DNA of 64,000 nt from Loxodes magnus (lineage: Eukaryota; Ciliophora; Karyorelictea; Loxodida; Loxodidae): contig CAMPDV010000130.1 in the NCBI GenBank assembly GCA_946699065.1, positions 496,001 to 560,000 of the forward strand, given 5' to 3'. The notes under the pieces were generated by a model that worked only from the letters and a program-made list of their open reading frames with translations, was not told where the DNA came from and did not search any database. The position numbers and the translations under genes are program-made. Positions 1 to 11,607 of the stretch are shown here, piece by piece (position 1 is the first letter of the stretch; each line of letters opens with the position of its first letter).

Positions 1-300
1 GGGCACGTAGTACCTCCGAGGCGCGCAGCTCTTTAATAAAGATTTTAAAAGGATAAATTTCCTCGCTGAAATCTTCAACAGTGCTAGCATTCCCTTGTGA
101 GTCTTGTCTTCTTTAGGCTGAAATCAGAATGCTACCCTAAGAGACCTTAGTATCTGGAATCTTTTATCATTAATACTGCTTGATGCCTCTTCAGTCTTTT
201 CTTCTCTTGACTTTACCAAGATTCTTGCTTGGTTTTTCGCCTATGTGCACTTTCTGGTATCGGAGTTTAAGCCATATTCAGTTGGAAGATTATTCCAACC
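1..300 (-). repeat. SINE-like retroposon, family D (cut by window edge)
   Basis: The first ~42 bases are the reverse complement of a 3' box (GTGCTACGCGCTC-like) that also ends several other short elements here. The body to the right resembles 5745-6063 (shared stretches such as CCAAGATTCTTGCTT and TTTCCTGGTA-like sequence). Base composition is clearly less AT-rich than its surroundings. No coding is evident. Confidence 0.55.
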
Positions 301-815
301 TATCTATATATAATAGAAATTTAAGATAAAAAGATATTATGTATATTAAGTATTATTGTATTTAAATAAACAAGACTGTGAAATTATAACAAGCATTTTC
401 TATTTTTAATAATAAAAGTCAGAAATAAAAGTTTATTTAGCAAGTTTTATTATCTTAGTAAAAGAAATTAATGCTTTATTTATTTTATCAAAAAGAATGA
501 GAAATATTTCTAAAAAGCTTGAAAGAACAAAGTAAATTGAAGTTTATTAAAATAAGAAAAAATGGAAATAAATATTTTAATATGTTTAAAGAATATTTAT
601 TAATTAGCAAAAATTAAAAGATTAATATAATACTTTAAGAGAAAAAAACTAGATATTTTGATATTATAAATGTCATAAAGGAAAAATAGAATTTTATGGA
701 ATATTCATTTTAAATTCTTTTACCAATGGATAAAATACTTGTAGGATATAATAAAAATATACAATCATATAGCTAGAAAATAATAAAATTAGTAAAAAGG
801 AAAATATAATTAAAA
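301..815. other. AT-rich spacer, no feature seen
   Basis: Low-complexity A/T sequence. No frame with a convincing amino-acid mix and no repeat or RNA signal was recognised. Confidence 0.5.
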
Positions 816-1010
816 AGATGGTATGGCCTGAGAATGCTGTCTTCGAGATTATCCGCTTTTGGTAGGGGCTTGAAGTCTGGCTGCTCATAGCGATAGAACT
901 CTCTAATAGCTGTTTCTGGAAAACATCAGGATATCTCCGGTATTCTTAAAAAAGAGAGCATCGGGTCGTATAACTAGAAAGGAGTTTCTAGTTCTAAAAA
1001 TTCTTGAAGT
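816..1010 (+). repeat. Retroposon-like element, family E (short copy)
   Basis: Starts at an A-rich stretch plus ATGG. It matches 29607-29893 over most of its length (shared GCTTTTGGTAGGGGC and AAGAGAGCAT stretches). Near the 3' end it has a perfect 7-bp hairpin, CTAGAAA-GGAG-TTTCTAG. It is GC-richer than its flanks. It does not carry the 3' box of families A-D. Confidence 0.5.
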
Positions 1011-1890
1011 TAGAAAGAAATTAAAAGAGAACGAAAACTTATAAAAAGATATTTAAACATGTAGCAGTACTTGACATCTTTTGAGAAGCTATAATTAAAA
1101 AAAGACGATTAGCAAGCAAATTCGAAAAGGAATACTCCTTTTCAAACAAAAAATTGACGGAAAATTATAGAGAAAGAAGTTTAGTAAATAAAAGCAACAT
1201 ATCCTTAGATTTTAGCTGACTTTAACTTATGAATCCTGGACTTGACATAAATTCAGGTAGACAAAAAACTTTTTTAAAATACATTTTCTATTGCCAAAAG
1301 CCTTTTCTTTTAAGTTTGATTAAAATTTTAAAATAAAAAAAGGAAATTTTTTTCTTTTTATTACACTTAAAAATTAAATTTTTAATTAATTGTTTATAAA
1401 TTAATTAAATTTTTGCTTTAACCTTAAATATAAAAGCATTCAAAAAATGTGGGTTTTTTATTCACTTGATTTTTAAATTTTAGTTTTTCTTAAATTGAAG
1501 ATTTAACTCTGTAAACTTTAAATAATTTAAATTGAAAATACTTATTTAAAGTATTTTTAAAGAAGTATAAGTTTCCCATTTCTTAAGAAAAATAAACTTA
1601 AATAAAAGTTTTCAGATATCTATTTTCTTCAGTTTAACCCGAATAAAAATGATAATAGTTTATATTTTTATTTTTTAAATAAAGTAGTTGAAAGTTTAAA
1701 TCTGCTTATATTGAATAATTCATCTAAAAGATAATATAAAATAATGATTTAAGAGGAAAATTTGATAAAGAATAGTTTTAATTTAAAAATAAATATAAAA
1801 CATCTAAAATTAAATTAACATTCAATGCATATTGGTTAAGCGTATTACACTTATTTTCATCTTATATTTATAAGATAATTTTATAAAAAT
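1011..1890. other. AT-rich spacer upstream of the first GTPase gene
   Basis: Mostly A/T runs. The 3' part must hold the promoter and leader of the gene at 1891, but no specific motif could be recognised. Confidence 0.45.
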
Positions 1891-2424
1891 ATGGGAAGCT
1901 TATTAGAAACTTTTTGCATAAATTGTGGAGACAAAAAAAATTTAAACTAATTGAATAATAGTTTTTCAGATTAAATAAAAACGATAGCTTTTGTTGGTCC
2001 TTAGAAATCCGGTAAATCTAGTATTATTTATTACCTAAAAAATAAATAAATTAAAAAAACTTATTAAAAAACGGAAGCAATTGAATAAACATTGATTGAA
2101 TTTTAAGGATATCAGTATGAACTAAAAGAATTACCAAACTAACTTTTTAAAATAAAGCCAGATGCCTTTGTATATGTCTATGATTCTTAGACTGGTTAAA
2201 ATTATTTAGAACTAAATTAATTTCTCAGTAACATTGATAAAAGAATTCCTGTTTTACTTTTCATAAATAAATGTGACTTAGTAGAGATTTCAGTTGATAT
2301 AAGACAAATAAACTTTGGAAAAGATATGAAATATAATATTTTAAATAGCAATAATAAGGGAGAAGGAGTAGAAGAAGGATTTTAATGGCTTAACCAAGTG
2401 TTTAATCCTAGAATGCTTAACTGA
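1891..2424 (+). CDS. ARF-like small GTPase, divergent (177 aa)
   Basis: Reads as one frame with UAA/UAG as Gln and a UGA end. The start MGS plus Cys9 suggests N-myristoylation after Met removal and possible acylation, as in ARF-family G proteins at membranes. The P-loop GPQKSGKSS lies at residues 36-44 and NKCD at 126-129; the C-terminal EGFQWL resembles the ARF GLDWL helix. The switch II motif WDVGGQ of true ARFs is replaced by ELKELPN, so the catalytic Gln and the usual Gly pair are missing; hydrolysis may be weak or GAP use unusual (inference). It is the outlying member of the family repeated at 9828, 14759, 19681 and 24029, sharing KSGKSSIIYYLKNKQ-like sequence with them. It may act as a lipid-anchored nucleotide sensor. 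The family call is good; the cellular role is unknown. Confidence 0.85.
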
Positions 2425-3544
2425 AATAACTAACTTTTTATTCTAGTAATTATTTACTTTTTCTGAAAAAAGAAACTTAAATCAATTTTTTTATTTTAAA
2501 ATAAAAAATCGAAGTTTGTAAATTTCAAAGTATATACCTCTTAAAATTCTCTTTAACTTTATTTAAAAAGTATTTCGAATAAAATATCTAAAAAGGCAAA
2601 CAAAATAAAGATCAATTTAATTAAGCATTCAAAATAAATTCATCTTTTTCTTTAAGTCAAATAATCTAAAATTATATAATTTTTTATATTTTTTTTTATT
2701 AAAAAAAAATTTTAATCTTTTTTCTAAATAAACTTAAGAATAAATTATTTAGATTACAATTTTTTATTTCTCTATTAAAATTATTAGAACTAAAATTTTA
2801 TTTTCGTTTACATTAATAAAAATAATAAAAAAATTTAAATAAAGTAGAAAATTTTAAAATTTCTAGCACTAAATATTCCATCTATTTTTGATAAAATAAG
2901 TTAAATGAATATCTAATTACAATAAATTATAAAGTATCTGTAATAAGTATTTTGATAATTTATAAAAAATGTTTCAAGTTAATTAAAAATAAGTTTTAAC
3001 TTTATTTAAATTTTCCTTTCTTTTTTAATAAGTAAATACATTTTTAATAATTTATTCATTATAGCTCAAATCTCTATCTTATTCCTTGAATGAAAAATAT
3101 ACTCATATATATTGCTATAGTTAAATTATGATTATTTTCTTTTTTCGTTTCAAAATTTAAATTGAATTTTTACTTTTCGATATTATTTTTCTTATTCCTT
3201 TCTCTTTATTTAGCTTATAAATTTCCACTCTTTGCTCATCAAATAGTTTGACTATTTAAATAGAAATATTAATTTCTTTTATTTTTGCTAAAATATTCAA
3301 TGATCTTAAAATTTAATATTCATAATCAATAAATTTTATTTAATTAATCTAATATTTTTTATATTAAAAGAGCAAGAAATAATAAATATAAACTATATTA
3401 ATAGAGATGTATATTAAAAAATAAGAAAATAAAGGATATTAAATAATATCAAGAAAATTATAAAATTTAATTAGCTTTATGCTATTTAAAGGAGTAGTTA
3501 AAAAGTATTTATATAGATAATTTAAGAAAATAACTTTGTTTCTT
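2425..3544. other. AT-rich spacer
   Basis: No gene can be supported. A minus-strand stretch at about 2900-3320 is open and slightly richer in charged residues, but with UGA as the only stop such openness is expected by chance. Confidence 0.4.
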
Positions 3545-4263
3545 AATAGATCGTTTATAAGATGAAACAAGATATTTCTGCTGTTTCCTTATAAGTTGCT
3601 TATTGAATTTTTAATTCACCTAAATCTTCATCTTGCACTGAATTTCAGTCTTCTTCTTCCTCTTTTATTATTATGCATCTTATAGCTTCTTTTATCATTC
3701 TTTTTAATAATTATGTTATTTGCTTAGGTAATTGATTCATGTAATTATATTCCTTGATATGATTTTCTTCCGTAAATTTACCCTTCTTGCGTGCAGATTA
3801 TTTAGTTCAGTTTTCTCTTAAGTCTTTTTTCCTAATTTCTTTAGTTTATGTTAAAAATTTAACGTTGTCTTACTAAACGTCCTTTTCTCTTGCAGAATCA
3901 ATATCTTAATAAGATATTCTTCTTTAGGTAGTATCAATTTTTAAGCTTTTTCAATATCCATATGATTTCTATTGCTTTAGTTTTTCTAGATTATTGATTA
4001 CTTAGTAATTTAATTTAGTCCTTCTTCTATTATTTTAGCTGAAAATTTACTTATTATGTTTACGCTTTGATACTAATTTCCATTTTTATTTATTTATTTT
4101 CTTACAATATCTCCTCAGCGATAAATACAAAATCCTAAATTTTTCTTTACATTCCAAGATTTAAGATTTTAAGGTTTGATTCTCCAATAACAGCCATTAT
4201 ATTTATTATTATCAAACCATTACTAATTTTATTTAGTTCTTTTGAAGAAGAATTTTGATCCAT
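3545..4263 (-). mobile_element. ORF1-only LINE-like element, old copy
   Basis: On the minus strand an ATGGA start after an A-rich stretch opens a basic, Gln-rich frame. It ends with a decayed zinc-knuckle segment related to the CCHC knuckles of the better copies at 35342, 51959 and 55340, and a downstream GxIYxxK-like motif shared with them. The knuckle no longer has a full set of ligands, so this is an old, degenerate copy. Confidence 0.5.
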
Positions 4264-4664
4264 TTTATACAACACATAATTAAAACTAAATTTTAAGATA
4301 AAATATTTTATCTAAATAAAGTAGCAAACTGAATATAAATAAATGGAATATTCTAATATACTCTACTATAAATAAACTAATTAAAAATGTATCAGATTGT
4401 ATTTTACTTTTTCTTACACTTTATTTGCATTTAATATTGGTAGTTAAAATTTTAATCCTATATATTTAGAATTAACTTAATTTAATATACTAAAACTTTA
4501 GTTAAATATGAATTTTGCTTTTTTTTGTTTAAAAGGTTTATTATAAATAAATAGTTTTCTTTTCTTATTTAAAATTAATTATATTGTATATTAAACCTTT
4601 TTTTATATAAAAGTCCTTAATTTTCTTAAAAAGCTTTAAATTTTCTTTTTTTTTCTAGAAAATT
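4264..4664. other. AT-rich spacer
   Basis: Low-complexity A/T sequence with no supported feature. Confidence 0.4.
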
Positions 4665-5386
4665 ATGATTTAGTGAATAAAAGAAAAAATTGAAAACTGG
4701 ATAGATAGGTATTATTTAGAATATTGAGAATATTATGTTAAAAAATGTAAAAAAGTTGTAATAGATGGTGATTGTGATTTTTATGTAATTTTGGAGATAT
4801 TTATTAGTCACTTGAAGCAAATAAATAGGAAAGGATTAAAGAGATGGAAGAGGATTGTTTCTATGAGTCTGTAAAAACTTAAGGCAATAAAAAAAATACA
4901 GAGGAGAAAATTAAATAGGCTTACAAAAAAGGAAATTTAATAAGAAGATAACTGAAAGCTTTCATTTATAACAAGAAAGTGAGGGAATAAAGTATGGGAT
5001 AAAATAAATGTGAAAATTTAATACCAAAAGGTATCCTTGAGAAGATTGAGATGCTTTAGCAATTTAATAAGAACCGCATCATTGAGGTGTTACATGCTCT
5101 ATGCTTTTTCATTAATAAGCATTTTAAACAAAAATAATGTTTATTGTATAATTTTTACATAATCACTTCTTTTAAAATAATTAATATACAAACATATTTT
5201 TTTACTTCATCTAATATCTTTCAATAATAGATATATAAGTAAGTCCAAATTGAAAAAAAATTTATTAGTTTTATAATAAAATTTTGTAACTAGTTGCTTA
5301 TAATAACTCTACAAATTTATTTTTAATTTTAAATAATTAATTAACGCAAGAATTTAGATAAAATTAAAATAGAAAATAAAAATTGA
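4665..5386 (+). CDS. Hypothetical protein with one 23-nt intron
   Basis: Exon 1 (4665-4784) encodes a Trp/Tyr-rich basic start (MIQWIKEK). The frame then shifts by exactly one 23-nt segment bounded by GT and AG (4785-4807). Exon 2 continues with a charged, helix-like sequence including RIKEMEEDCFYESV and LIPKGILEKIEML, up to about 5136. After that the frame is open but of low complexity until UGA at 5384-5386, so the true C-terminus is uncertain. No known domain was recognised. The segment around 5085-5115 faintly resembles the 3' box of the SINEs; it reads well as protein, so this may be chance. Trp codons include UGA. Confidence 0.45.
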
Positions 5387-5416
5387 AATAATTCTTTAAA
5401 TATTTGTAATTTAAAA

Positions 5417-5720
5417 TACGGAAGTCTCCCCACTAAAACATAGCTAAAGTGGTTGGACCTCTACTCTAACCTAAGTCTAACTATAGTGCCAGGCAAACAT
5501 GGCACGCATACCCCCAGACTTAGTTGTCTGGTGGTGGCCTTGGGTAGCTTTTGAGCCCAGTTGATGGGAAAACGACCTTAAATCTTTGAGGGAGAAGATC
5601 AAGAGCAATACTAAGAAATAAAACTAGAGGGAGTCTTCTCTTCAAGATTGTTTAATAAAATTAAAACTTTCTGATTTGTGGCGACCAAATAAAGGTGAGG
5701 CCTCATTAACATATTATTAT
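5417..5720 (+). repeat. GC-richer structured element of unknown family
   Basis: A sharp island of mixed composition between AT-rich flanks. Two neighbouring perfect hairpins are visible, GTGCCA-loop-TGGCAC and CCAGAC-TTAGTT-GTCTGG, followed by a GGG/CCC stem around GGGTAGCTTTTGAGCCC. The 3' side runs into an ATT-type microsatellite near 5710-5740. It could be a SINE or a structured noncoding RNA; no second copy was seen in this window. Confidence 0.4.
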
Positions 5721-5744
5721 TATTAATATACTATTATTATAGAA

Positions 5745-6063
5745 AAATAAACTCGATTCTAGAACGTTGCACTCTCGATAGAAGCACTTTAAATTTATTT
5801 TATTTAAAGTTAATAAATTTTCTCCTTGGAAGTTTTCTCCAGTGCTTCACTCCTTTGGAAATTCTTTTTCTAATAGGGCATGGTCGGAGTGATGCCCCAA
5901 GAGAGTTAATCATCCGGCATCTTTCAACAACCATTACGAAATGCCTCTATTTCTTTCCTCTTGGCTCCTGCCAAGATTCTTGCTTAATTTGTTCGCTCTT
6001 GAAGTATTTCCTGGTACTATGGGCTAAGTTAATTTCAGTTAGAGGATTTCTCCTCTCCATTTA
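5745..6063 (-). repeat. SINE-like retroposon, family D
   Basis: On the minus strand it starts with AAATGGAG and ends in a worn version of the common SINE 3' box (left end, about 5758-5795). It matches 1-300. The apparent plus-strand reading frame at 5855-6064 lies inside it and is not a gene. Confidence 0.55.
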
Positions 6064-7200
6064 AAATATATTATTAAAATAAAAAATAATTATCTTCATT
6101 TTTAAACTTAAATGAAGTTATTATCAATGAAGATATTATTAAAAATATTTATATTTAAAACTGTTAAATTCGATCCATTTCCAAGATTTAAATTTCTTAA
6201 TTTCATTAATAAAACAGAGCAATAAATTTCAAGACTTTTATCTTAGTAAAATCTTAACTTGATCAAATAGTCACTATAAGTTTAATTAGTAAAACTACAT
6301 GATATAATAGATCGATAAAAATTCTTTATCATTTTATTTTGAAATGGCAGATGTATAAAAATGTTTATAAAACAGAAAGAAAAAAAATTTATATTTGATG
6401 CGTTTTTGTAAAAATAAACATTAAATATTTCAAATTATTTCATTATAGGCATATTAACTTATTTTTATATAGATGTTATAAAATCCAAAAAATTAAATCA
6501 AAATTTAGAGACACTATTTTAATTAGGTTCTTCATCTATAAATAGTTATAATTTATTAATCTGAAACAATTCAGTAAAAAATTTTGAAAATTAAAATGAT
6601 TTACTTAAAAATTTATTCTTAACTTTTAAATAAAACCATCGTACTATTTTTATTTGAATCGCTTATCTATAAATAAAAATTATCTTTTAGTATTTTTTAA
6701 TGATCAAGTAAATAGATTTAGAAGGTACATTTTAGACAAAAGATTAGCCTTAAAATAAGAAAGATAATTATAAAAAGTAGTAAACAAGTGAAATTAAATT
6801 AAATTTACTAATATTGGTTTCTCAAGAAAATAAAATATCCAATCCATTAAATAAAATAGATATAAGATTTATTTTGACGGTAATTTGGTTTTGTATATAT
6901 TATTTTCATATTTTGCTATTATTAACTTTTTAATTGAGAAAACTAAAACTTTGGTTAGATATCTTTCGTTAATATAACATCTCTAATCATTAGATTATTA
7001 TCATATTATTAAATACTTTTACTCATAAAAAAATTCTAAAAGAACTGATAAATTAAAAAGAGTTTTTAAATATCTTATTTCAAATTTTATTTTGGAATTT
7101 TTTTAGTTCTAATCAATTTCAAATATTACTTAAATGCAAGAATAAATCAAAATAATTAACGACAATAAAAATAATTATCGTTATTTAAAAATATTTTGAG
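6064..7200. other. AT-rich spacer
   Basis: No convincing gene. A plus-strand frame at about 6595-6945 is open from ATG to UGA but has the F/I/K/N/Y mix expected of random AT-rich sequence. Confidence 0.4.
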
Positions 7201-7809
7201 ATGCTCAAAAAATCAAGATTATTTAAGTAAGGGAAAGAAAAAATTTTTCTAAAACTCTAAAAAAAAATAATTAAGCAAGCTTTATTTAAAAAAAGGAATG
7301 GAAGAAAGAATTTTCTAAGAAATAGAATTTAAAATAATAAAATAAGATTAAAAAATTACATATCAATGGAAAATTTACAGGCAATCGTTTTATTTAAATT
7401 GAACTAACTAGTAAATTTTTGGAAAGAGGAAAGAGTAACCTAGTATAAATGAATGAAAAATTTAAAGTCAGAACACCAGCTTTTCAATTAAAAGTATTTT
7501 ATAAATTTCTTTCTAATCTTCAAGGTTAAAGTGCTTAAGAGCATATAACAAAGAATTATAGAAAGAAAATCTAAAGTAGGAAATATTTATTTAAGAATAT
7601 AAGAACAGAACCAATATGTAATAATATAAATAAACTTATTAAATAAGAAAATAAAAACTCTTAAACGGTTATAATATCTCATTTTTGATAATATAAATAT
7701 AAAAAATCAAAAGCATCTCGAAAATTTTTGCTAAAAAGTCTTGACAGTGTAAAATAAGGATAGAGTAATTTTAATTCCAACACTAAAATACAAATCCTAC
7801 AACGATTGA
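7201..7809 (+). CDS. Hypothetical basic protein (202 aa)
   Basis: Single frame from ATG to UGA with one internal UGA read as Trp (YKWMK). The composition is more protein-like than neighbouring spacer: clusters such as FWKEERVTQYKWMK and KSEHQLFNQKYF, and many charged residues. Most Gln codons are UAA/UAG, as in the sure genes. It is strongly basic, with no recognised domain, signal peptide or clear membrane segment. It stands alone between spacer and the SINE at 8047. A chance open frame cannot be excluded. Confidence 0.35.
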
Positions 7810-8046
7810 TCCTTAAAATATCTATGAACATTATATATGTAATAAAAATAATTTTTTTTAATTTATTTAAAATAGTTAATTTTGCATTATCTAAAAGTTT
7901 TACTATTTAATCTTTATATCTCTTTCTTTTTGCATCAAAGACTTTTATCATAATTTTATTTTTATCTTTTTCAATTCCATTTTTTAATTTAAATAATTTG
8001 ATTTTAATTCTTTAATGCTTTTATAAAACTTTATTATATATATAAA

Positions 8047-8440
8047 ATGGAAGATTACCGCGCCAGAAAAAGTAGTAGATAATCTGGTGCAGTGTATACT
8101 GCATTGCGAGTAATCTCGCACTAGATGCCACCACGGGGAAGGGGGATAAGCTCCGTTGAGACATGCCTAACTTACCCCGAGGGTTCTCTCTAGCAGTATG
8201 AAAGTTTGACTGACGGGCCTTCTAATTACTGACTTAATAATTAATTCTTATTTAGACCTTATTCAAGAAGACTGAAGCATTTGACTCAAGATTTAAGAAT
8301 AGATTTTAATAAAAAGATTCTCCATTTGAAGAAGCTGACATAATTCATTGAACTTCTAGAATTTTAACAAGAAACATGAGAAAATTTTTCTTAAAATTAA
8401 AAGACCTGCACGCCAATGAAGTGCTACGCGCTCTATAATC
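8047..8440 (+). repeat. SINE-like retroposon, family A, full-looking copy
   Basis: Begins ATGGAAGATTACCGCG after A-rich sequence and ends in the common 3' box (8401-8440, GTGCTACGCGCTCTATAATC). It shares long stretches with 31204-31712 and 59796-60182, for example GCAGTATGAAAGTTTGAC and TTCAAGAAGACTG. It is GC-richer than its surroundings. A/T-rich TTTATTTATT-type sequence follows the box. No tRNA-like A and B boxes were recognised with confidence. Confidence 0.7.
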
Positions 8441-8817
8441 ATTTTTATTTATTTAAATAAGCAGATCTTATATCCATTTATAATATACGCTATTAAAAGA
8501 GTTTTAAAAGTTTTATATTGAAGTTTTGTTTCTTGTTTATCTTTAATAATTTCATTAACAGTAACTTTAAAAATTAGTAAACAGGTTAGATAATGTTAAA
8601 AGTTTAAATGTTAAACAATATTTTAAATTCTTCTTTCAGTTAAATAATTCGAAGAAATAATATCATTAATACCATAACTTTTATATTTAAAACTTATAAA
8701 TTAAAAAAAGAAATTTATTTATCCTTTATTATAATAGAGCTTTAGTAATTTAGATTAAGAGAGTAAGATAAAAAGTTTAGTTTGCATAAGGATTCAGGAT
8801 TTTTTGGTTACCAGAAA
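8441..8817. other. AT-rich spacer
   Basis: Nothing recognised. Confidence 0.4.
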
Positions 8818-9490
8818 TCATTTATTTTTTAATTTTATTCTCCTCTTGTCAATTTCATCTTCATTCTAAGGAGTATCCATTTTTGTGCTACTAGATTTAA
8901 CCGTCAATTAAAATTGCGTCCTAGATTTGATAGTGACCTTCAATCTATCCTAACTCGAATTAGAAGACATAGAATAAGTATCCATATTTTGATTGCATCT
9001 TATTTTGCAAATACAGAAAAATATTAATTGAATCCCAACAATTGCAGTTATGCTGCTAAACTTCAAGAGAGAATCTTAGATGCTTGTATCAAGCACGGGT
9101 ACACTGTTTCATCACATATGCCTTTTAACCTGATAAAATCTAATTGTGTTCAAGATTCCAAATTAATCACTATTTTTAAGGTATATAGACTTTAAATAAA
9201 AATAATTATTCTATTAAAAAATATCCAAATTCTTTTCAAAATTTAGCAAATGCTTTCCAAAATTTGAAATTTTTATCAAAATTGGTATATCGATTGGTAT
9301 TCGACTCTGACCGGGTGTTATATTTTTAACCCACTTACATACATTCTATTCGTCTTAGCCTTTAATTCTCACACTTAAAATAATTTAACAATTAGTTATG
9401 AGTATTCAAATTTATGTAAGTATAGTGATATCTTATTAAGTGATCTCACCTAGCCTACTCTTTGATTCTGAAGTTTATCCAATTTGATTT
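8818..9490 (-). CDS. Hypothetical gene divergent from the first unit GTPase, probably with introns
   Basis: Minus-strand translation gives diverse, non-low-complexity protein in more than one frame. One stretch is around 9480-9200 (contains NVCKWVKNITPGQSRIPID), one around 9190-8990 (SKILSWSLAAQLQLLG), and one ends on UGA at 8818-8820 (MDTPQNEDEIDKRRIKLK). Gln is mostly UAA/UAG and Trp includes UGA, as in sure genes. The frame changes may be short introns; a 31-nt GT-AG segment near 9150-9190 would join the first two. The plus strand also looks coding-like in places, so strand choice is not certain. The left break of the 4.93-kb repeat (9131) lies inside it, so units 2 and 3 keep only its 5' part. 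Function unknown. Confidence 0.4.
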
Positions 9491-9827
9491 ATAATAAAAA
9501 CTAAAATGATATTCTTAATAAAAAGGCTATTAATATTAATTTAATTACAACTAATTAGCCTTTAAATAAAATATTAAAATATCTCAGTGATATTTTTATT
9601 TCAGTTACATTTAAAGCAAAAATATTAAATTTATTATACTGTCCCAGTAAATCATCAGTTTAGTTTTTCTTTAATTAGATTATTATTTTTTAATCTATTT
9701 TTCATTATCTTTAAGATTTTATTTCAATAAAGGGATAGAAATAATTTTAATTTTTTTAAGCTTTTTAAGATAAATTTATCTTGTAATTCATTTAATTTAA
9801 TTTAATTATGAATTAAATTAATAAAAT

Positions 9828-10325
9828 ATGGGAGCGAAATGTTGTTCGATTCGTGATGAGAAGGATAAAAATGAACCCTTTAAAACTATCGTTTTTATTG
9901 GACCTAAAAAATCGGGTAAAACTAGTATCATTTACTATTTGAAAAACAAATAGATAAAGAAATAATGTGAAGAAACTAAAAATATCCAATAATGCCCATT
10001 TGAGTTTTAAGAAAAAAAATATGAGTTAAAAGATGTTCCGTCTTATAATGATTAAGTTAAAGCTGATGCTTGGGTATACGTTATGGATAACAACAATCCT
10101 TAGTAAGTTTAGGAATTGAATGAGTTCTTAAAAAACTAAGATGAAAAGACTCCAGTTCTTCTTTTAAAGAACAAAAATGACTTATCTGGATAAGCATAAC
10201 AAGTTGATGAATCCAGAATATAATGGGGTAATGTATAAAATTATAAAATATTAAAGACCAGCAATAATGGAGAAAAAGTAGAGATGGGATTTGAATGGTT
10301 GCATCAAGAATTATGCAAAAATTGA
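9828..10325 (+). CDS. ARF-like small GTPase, repeat copy 1 (165 aa)
   Basis: One open frame with UAA/UAG as Gln, ending on UGA. The start MGAKCC has the Gly2 of a myristoylation site and a Cys pair suited to palmitoylation, so membrane anchoring is likely. P-loop GPKKSGKTS at residues 25-33; guanine-specificity motif NKND at 115-118; C-terminal GFEWLHQEL resembles the last ARF helix. Switch II is DVPSYND instead of DVGGQ, so the residue that positions catalytic water in ARFs is absent. Trp is TGG here. Compared with the other copies it has CPFEFQEKKYEL in the middle, shared with copy 3, and ELNEF, shared with copy 4. It is oriented away from the minus-strand gene at 8818-9490. The antisense frame at 10081-10335 is a shadow. 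Confidence 0.85.
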
Positions 10326-10571
10326 ACAAAAACAATTTATTTAAATCATTTCTTAATTAAAATAAAAATAATATTAATTCAAGATATAAAAATTGAAAAA
10401 TTATTTTTATACAAAAACTTAATAATTTTTATATAATTATTTGAATATGAAATATATTTTAAAAAATTTATTGTAGAAAATTTAAGGGATTCACTAGACA
10501 GAATAGATCGTAAGAGAAATTTAAGATATTAGAAAATTAAGCCATAAAAATCTTAATACAAATACAAAATT

Positions 10572-11450
10572 AAATGCTTGATGTTCTTGAAGGTATTTCA
10601 ACCTTTTTACCGCCAGCCTCATGATTGCTCCAGAGGCTAAATATAAAAGTTTTAATGTCTCTATAACTCTTCTCCTTGATATGCAAACTGCCACTTAGTT
10701 ATCCTTTCGCCTAGATAAGGATTGACATCTTTGATTTTTTATATTTTTCCAAATTTGTTGCAATATAATCTTTCTCTTTTCTGTTTTAGTTGTTGCTGTA
10801 TCTTCTTTTTATTCTCCAACTTATTTTTGTAGTTTCAGTATTCTTATTTAAAGTTTTGAAATTTCTAGCATCTTTTCCATAGATGTATTCGAGTTTCTTT
10901 TTGCTTCTCGCTTAAATCTTGGGTTATTTTTCCTTCGATTATCATTGGGTCATTTCCTTGTTCTTGTAAATCCATTTATGTTATCTTTTACTGTTTTTCT
11001 TCTATTATTTCTATTTTGTTGATTAGTTCTTTCTGCTTCTATTGTTACTGTTATGATTAATTGTTCTGGTCTTGTGAAATATTTAAAAATGCATTAAGGT
11101 CTCTTTTGTAAATCATGAGTCTTTATTCTATTTCCTCTGCAAGTTCAAGCTTTCCATCAGTCTATTATTATCTTTCTTCTGCTTTTGACCTCTTCCTGGA
11201 GGTCAAGCACCACTTTTATCAGGTATTCATAGCTTATTTACTGCTCTATGGTGAGATTCGAGACTTCCGAGCGTATAATACTTTTAGCATATTTCCTTGG
11301 CTTTTTCTTCAGAAGTAGGAGAATCAATTTGATGGTTGATCCTTTTTATTCCGATTTCCTGATCCTAGTCTCTCTAGGATATCGTTAACTTCTACCTTTT
11401 TGGAGCCGCAAAAAATCCTGATTTGAATCCTGGGATAATTTTTTATCCAT
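10572..11450 (-). mobile_element. ORF1-only LINE-like element a, unit 1
   Basis: Minus-strand copy of the element also present at 40428-41300 on the plus strand. An ATGGA start lies at the right end. A coiled-coil, charged coding remnant spans the middle. The left end carries the terminal hairpin AAGGT-TGAAAT-ACCTT, matching the 3' hairpins of the other ORF1-only elements. It is broken in several places. The plus-strand frame at 11115-11318 is antisense to it. Confidence 0.65.
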
Positions 11451-11607
11451 AAAATTCCTAAATTCTCAATGAGCCAATGGAAATAGATCAATAACCTGTA
11501 ACAAAAGATTTTCTAGTTAAAGAGTTAAGATTGCTGAAATTGTAAGCGGGTAGGAAATAAATAAGGATATTGCTAGCAATTTAAGCAAAAAGAGAATAAA
11601 TAAATTT

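Noticed and set aside
5085-5120. Similarity of this stretch to the common SINE 3' box
   Set aside because: Only partial match, and it reads as an in-frame helix in the 4665 gene; probably chance.
10081-10335. Minus-strand frame MFLFNFCIILDATIQ and its copies at 15012, 19931 and 24270
   Set aside because: Exactly antisense to the ARF-like GTPase genes, whose plus-strand product has P-loop and NKND motifs.
11115-11318. Plus-strand frame MSLYSISSASSSF and copies at 16047 and 20970, and its minus-strand form at 40474-40746
   Set aside because: Antisense to ORF1-only element a; conserved only because the element is duplicated.
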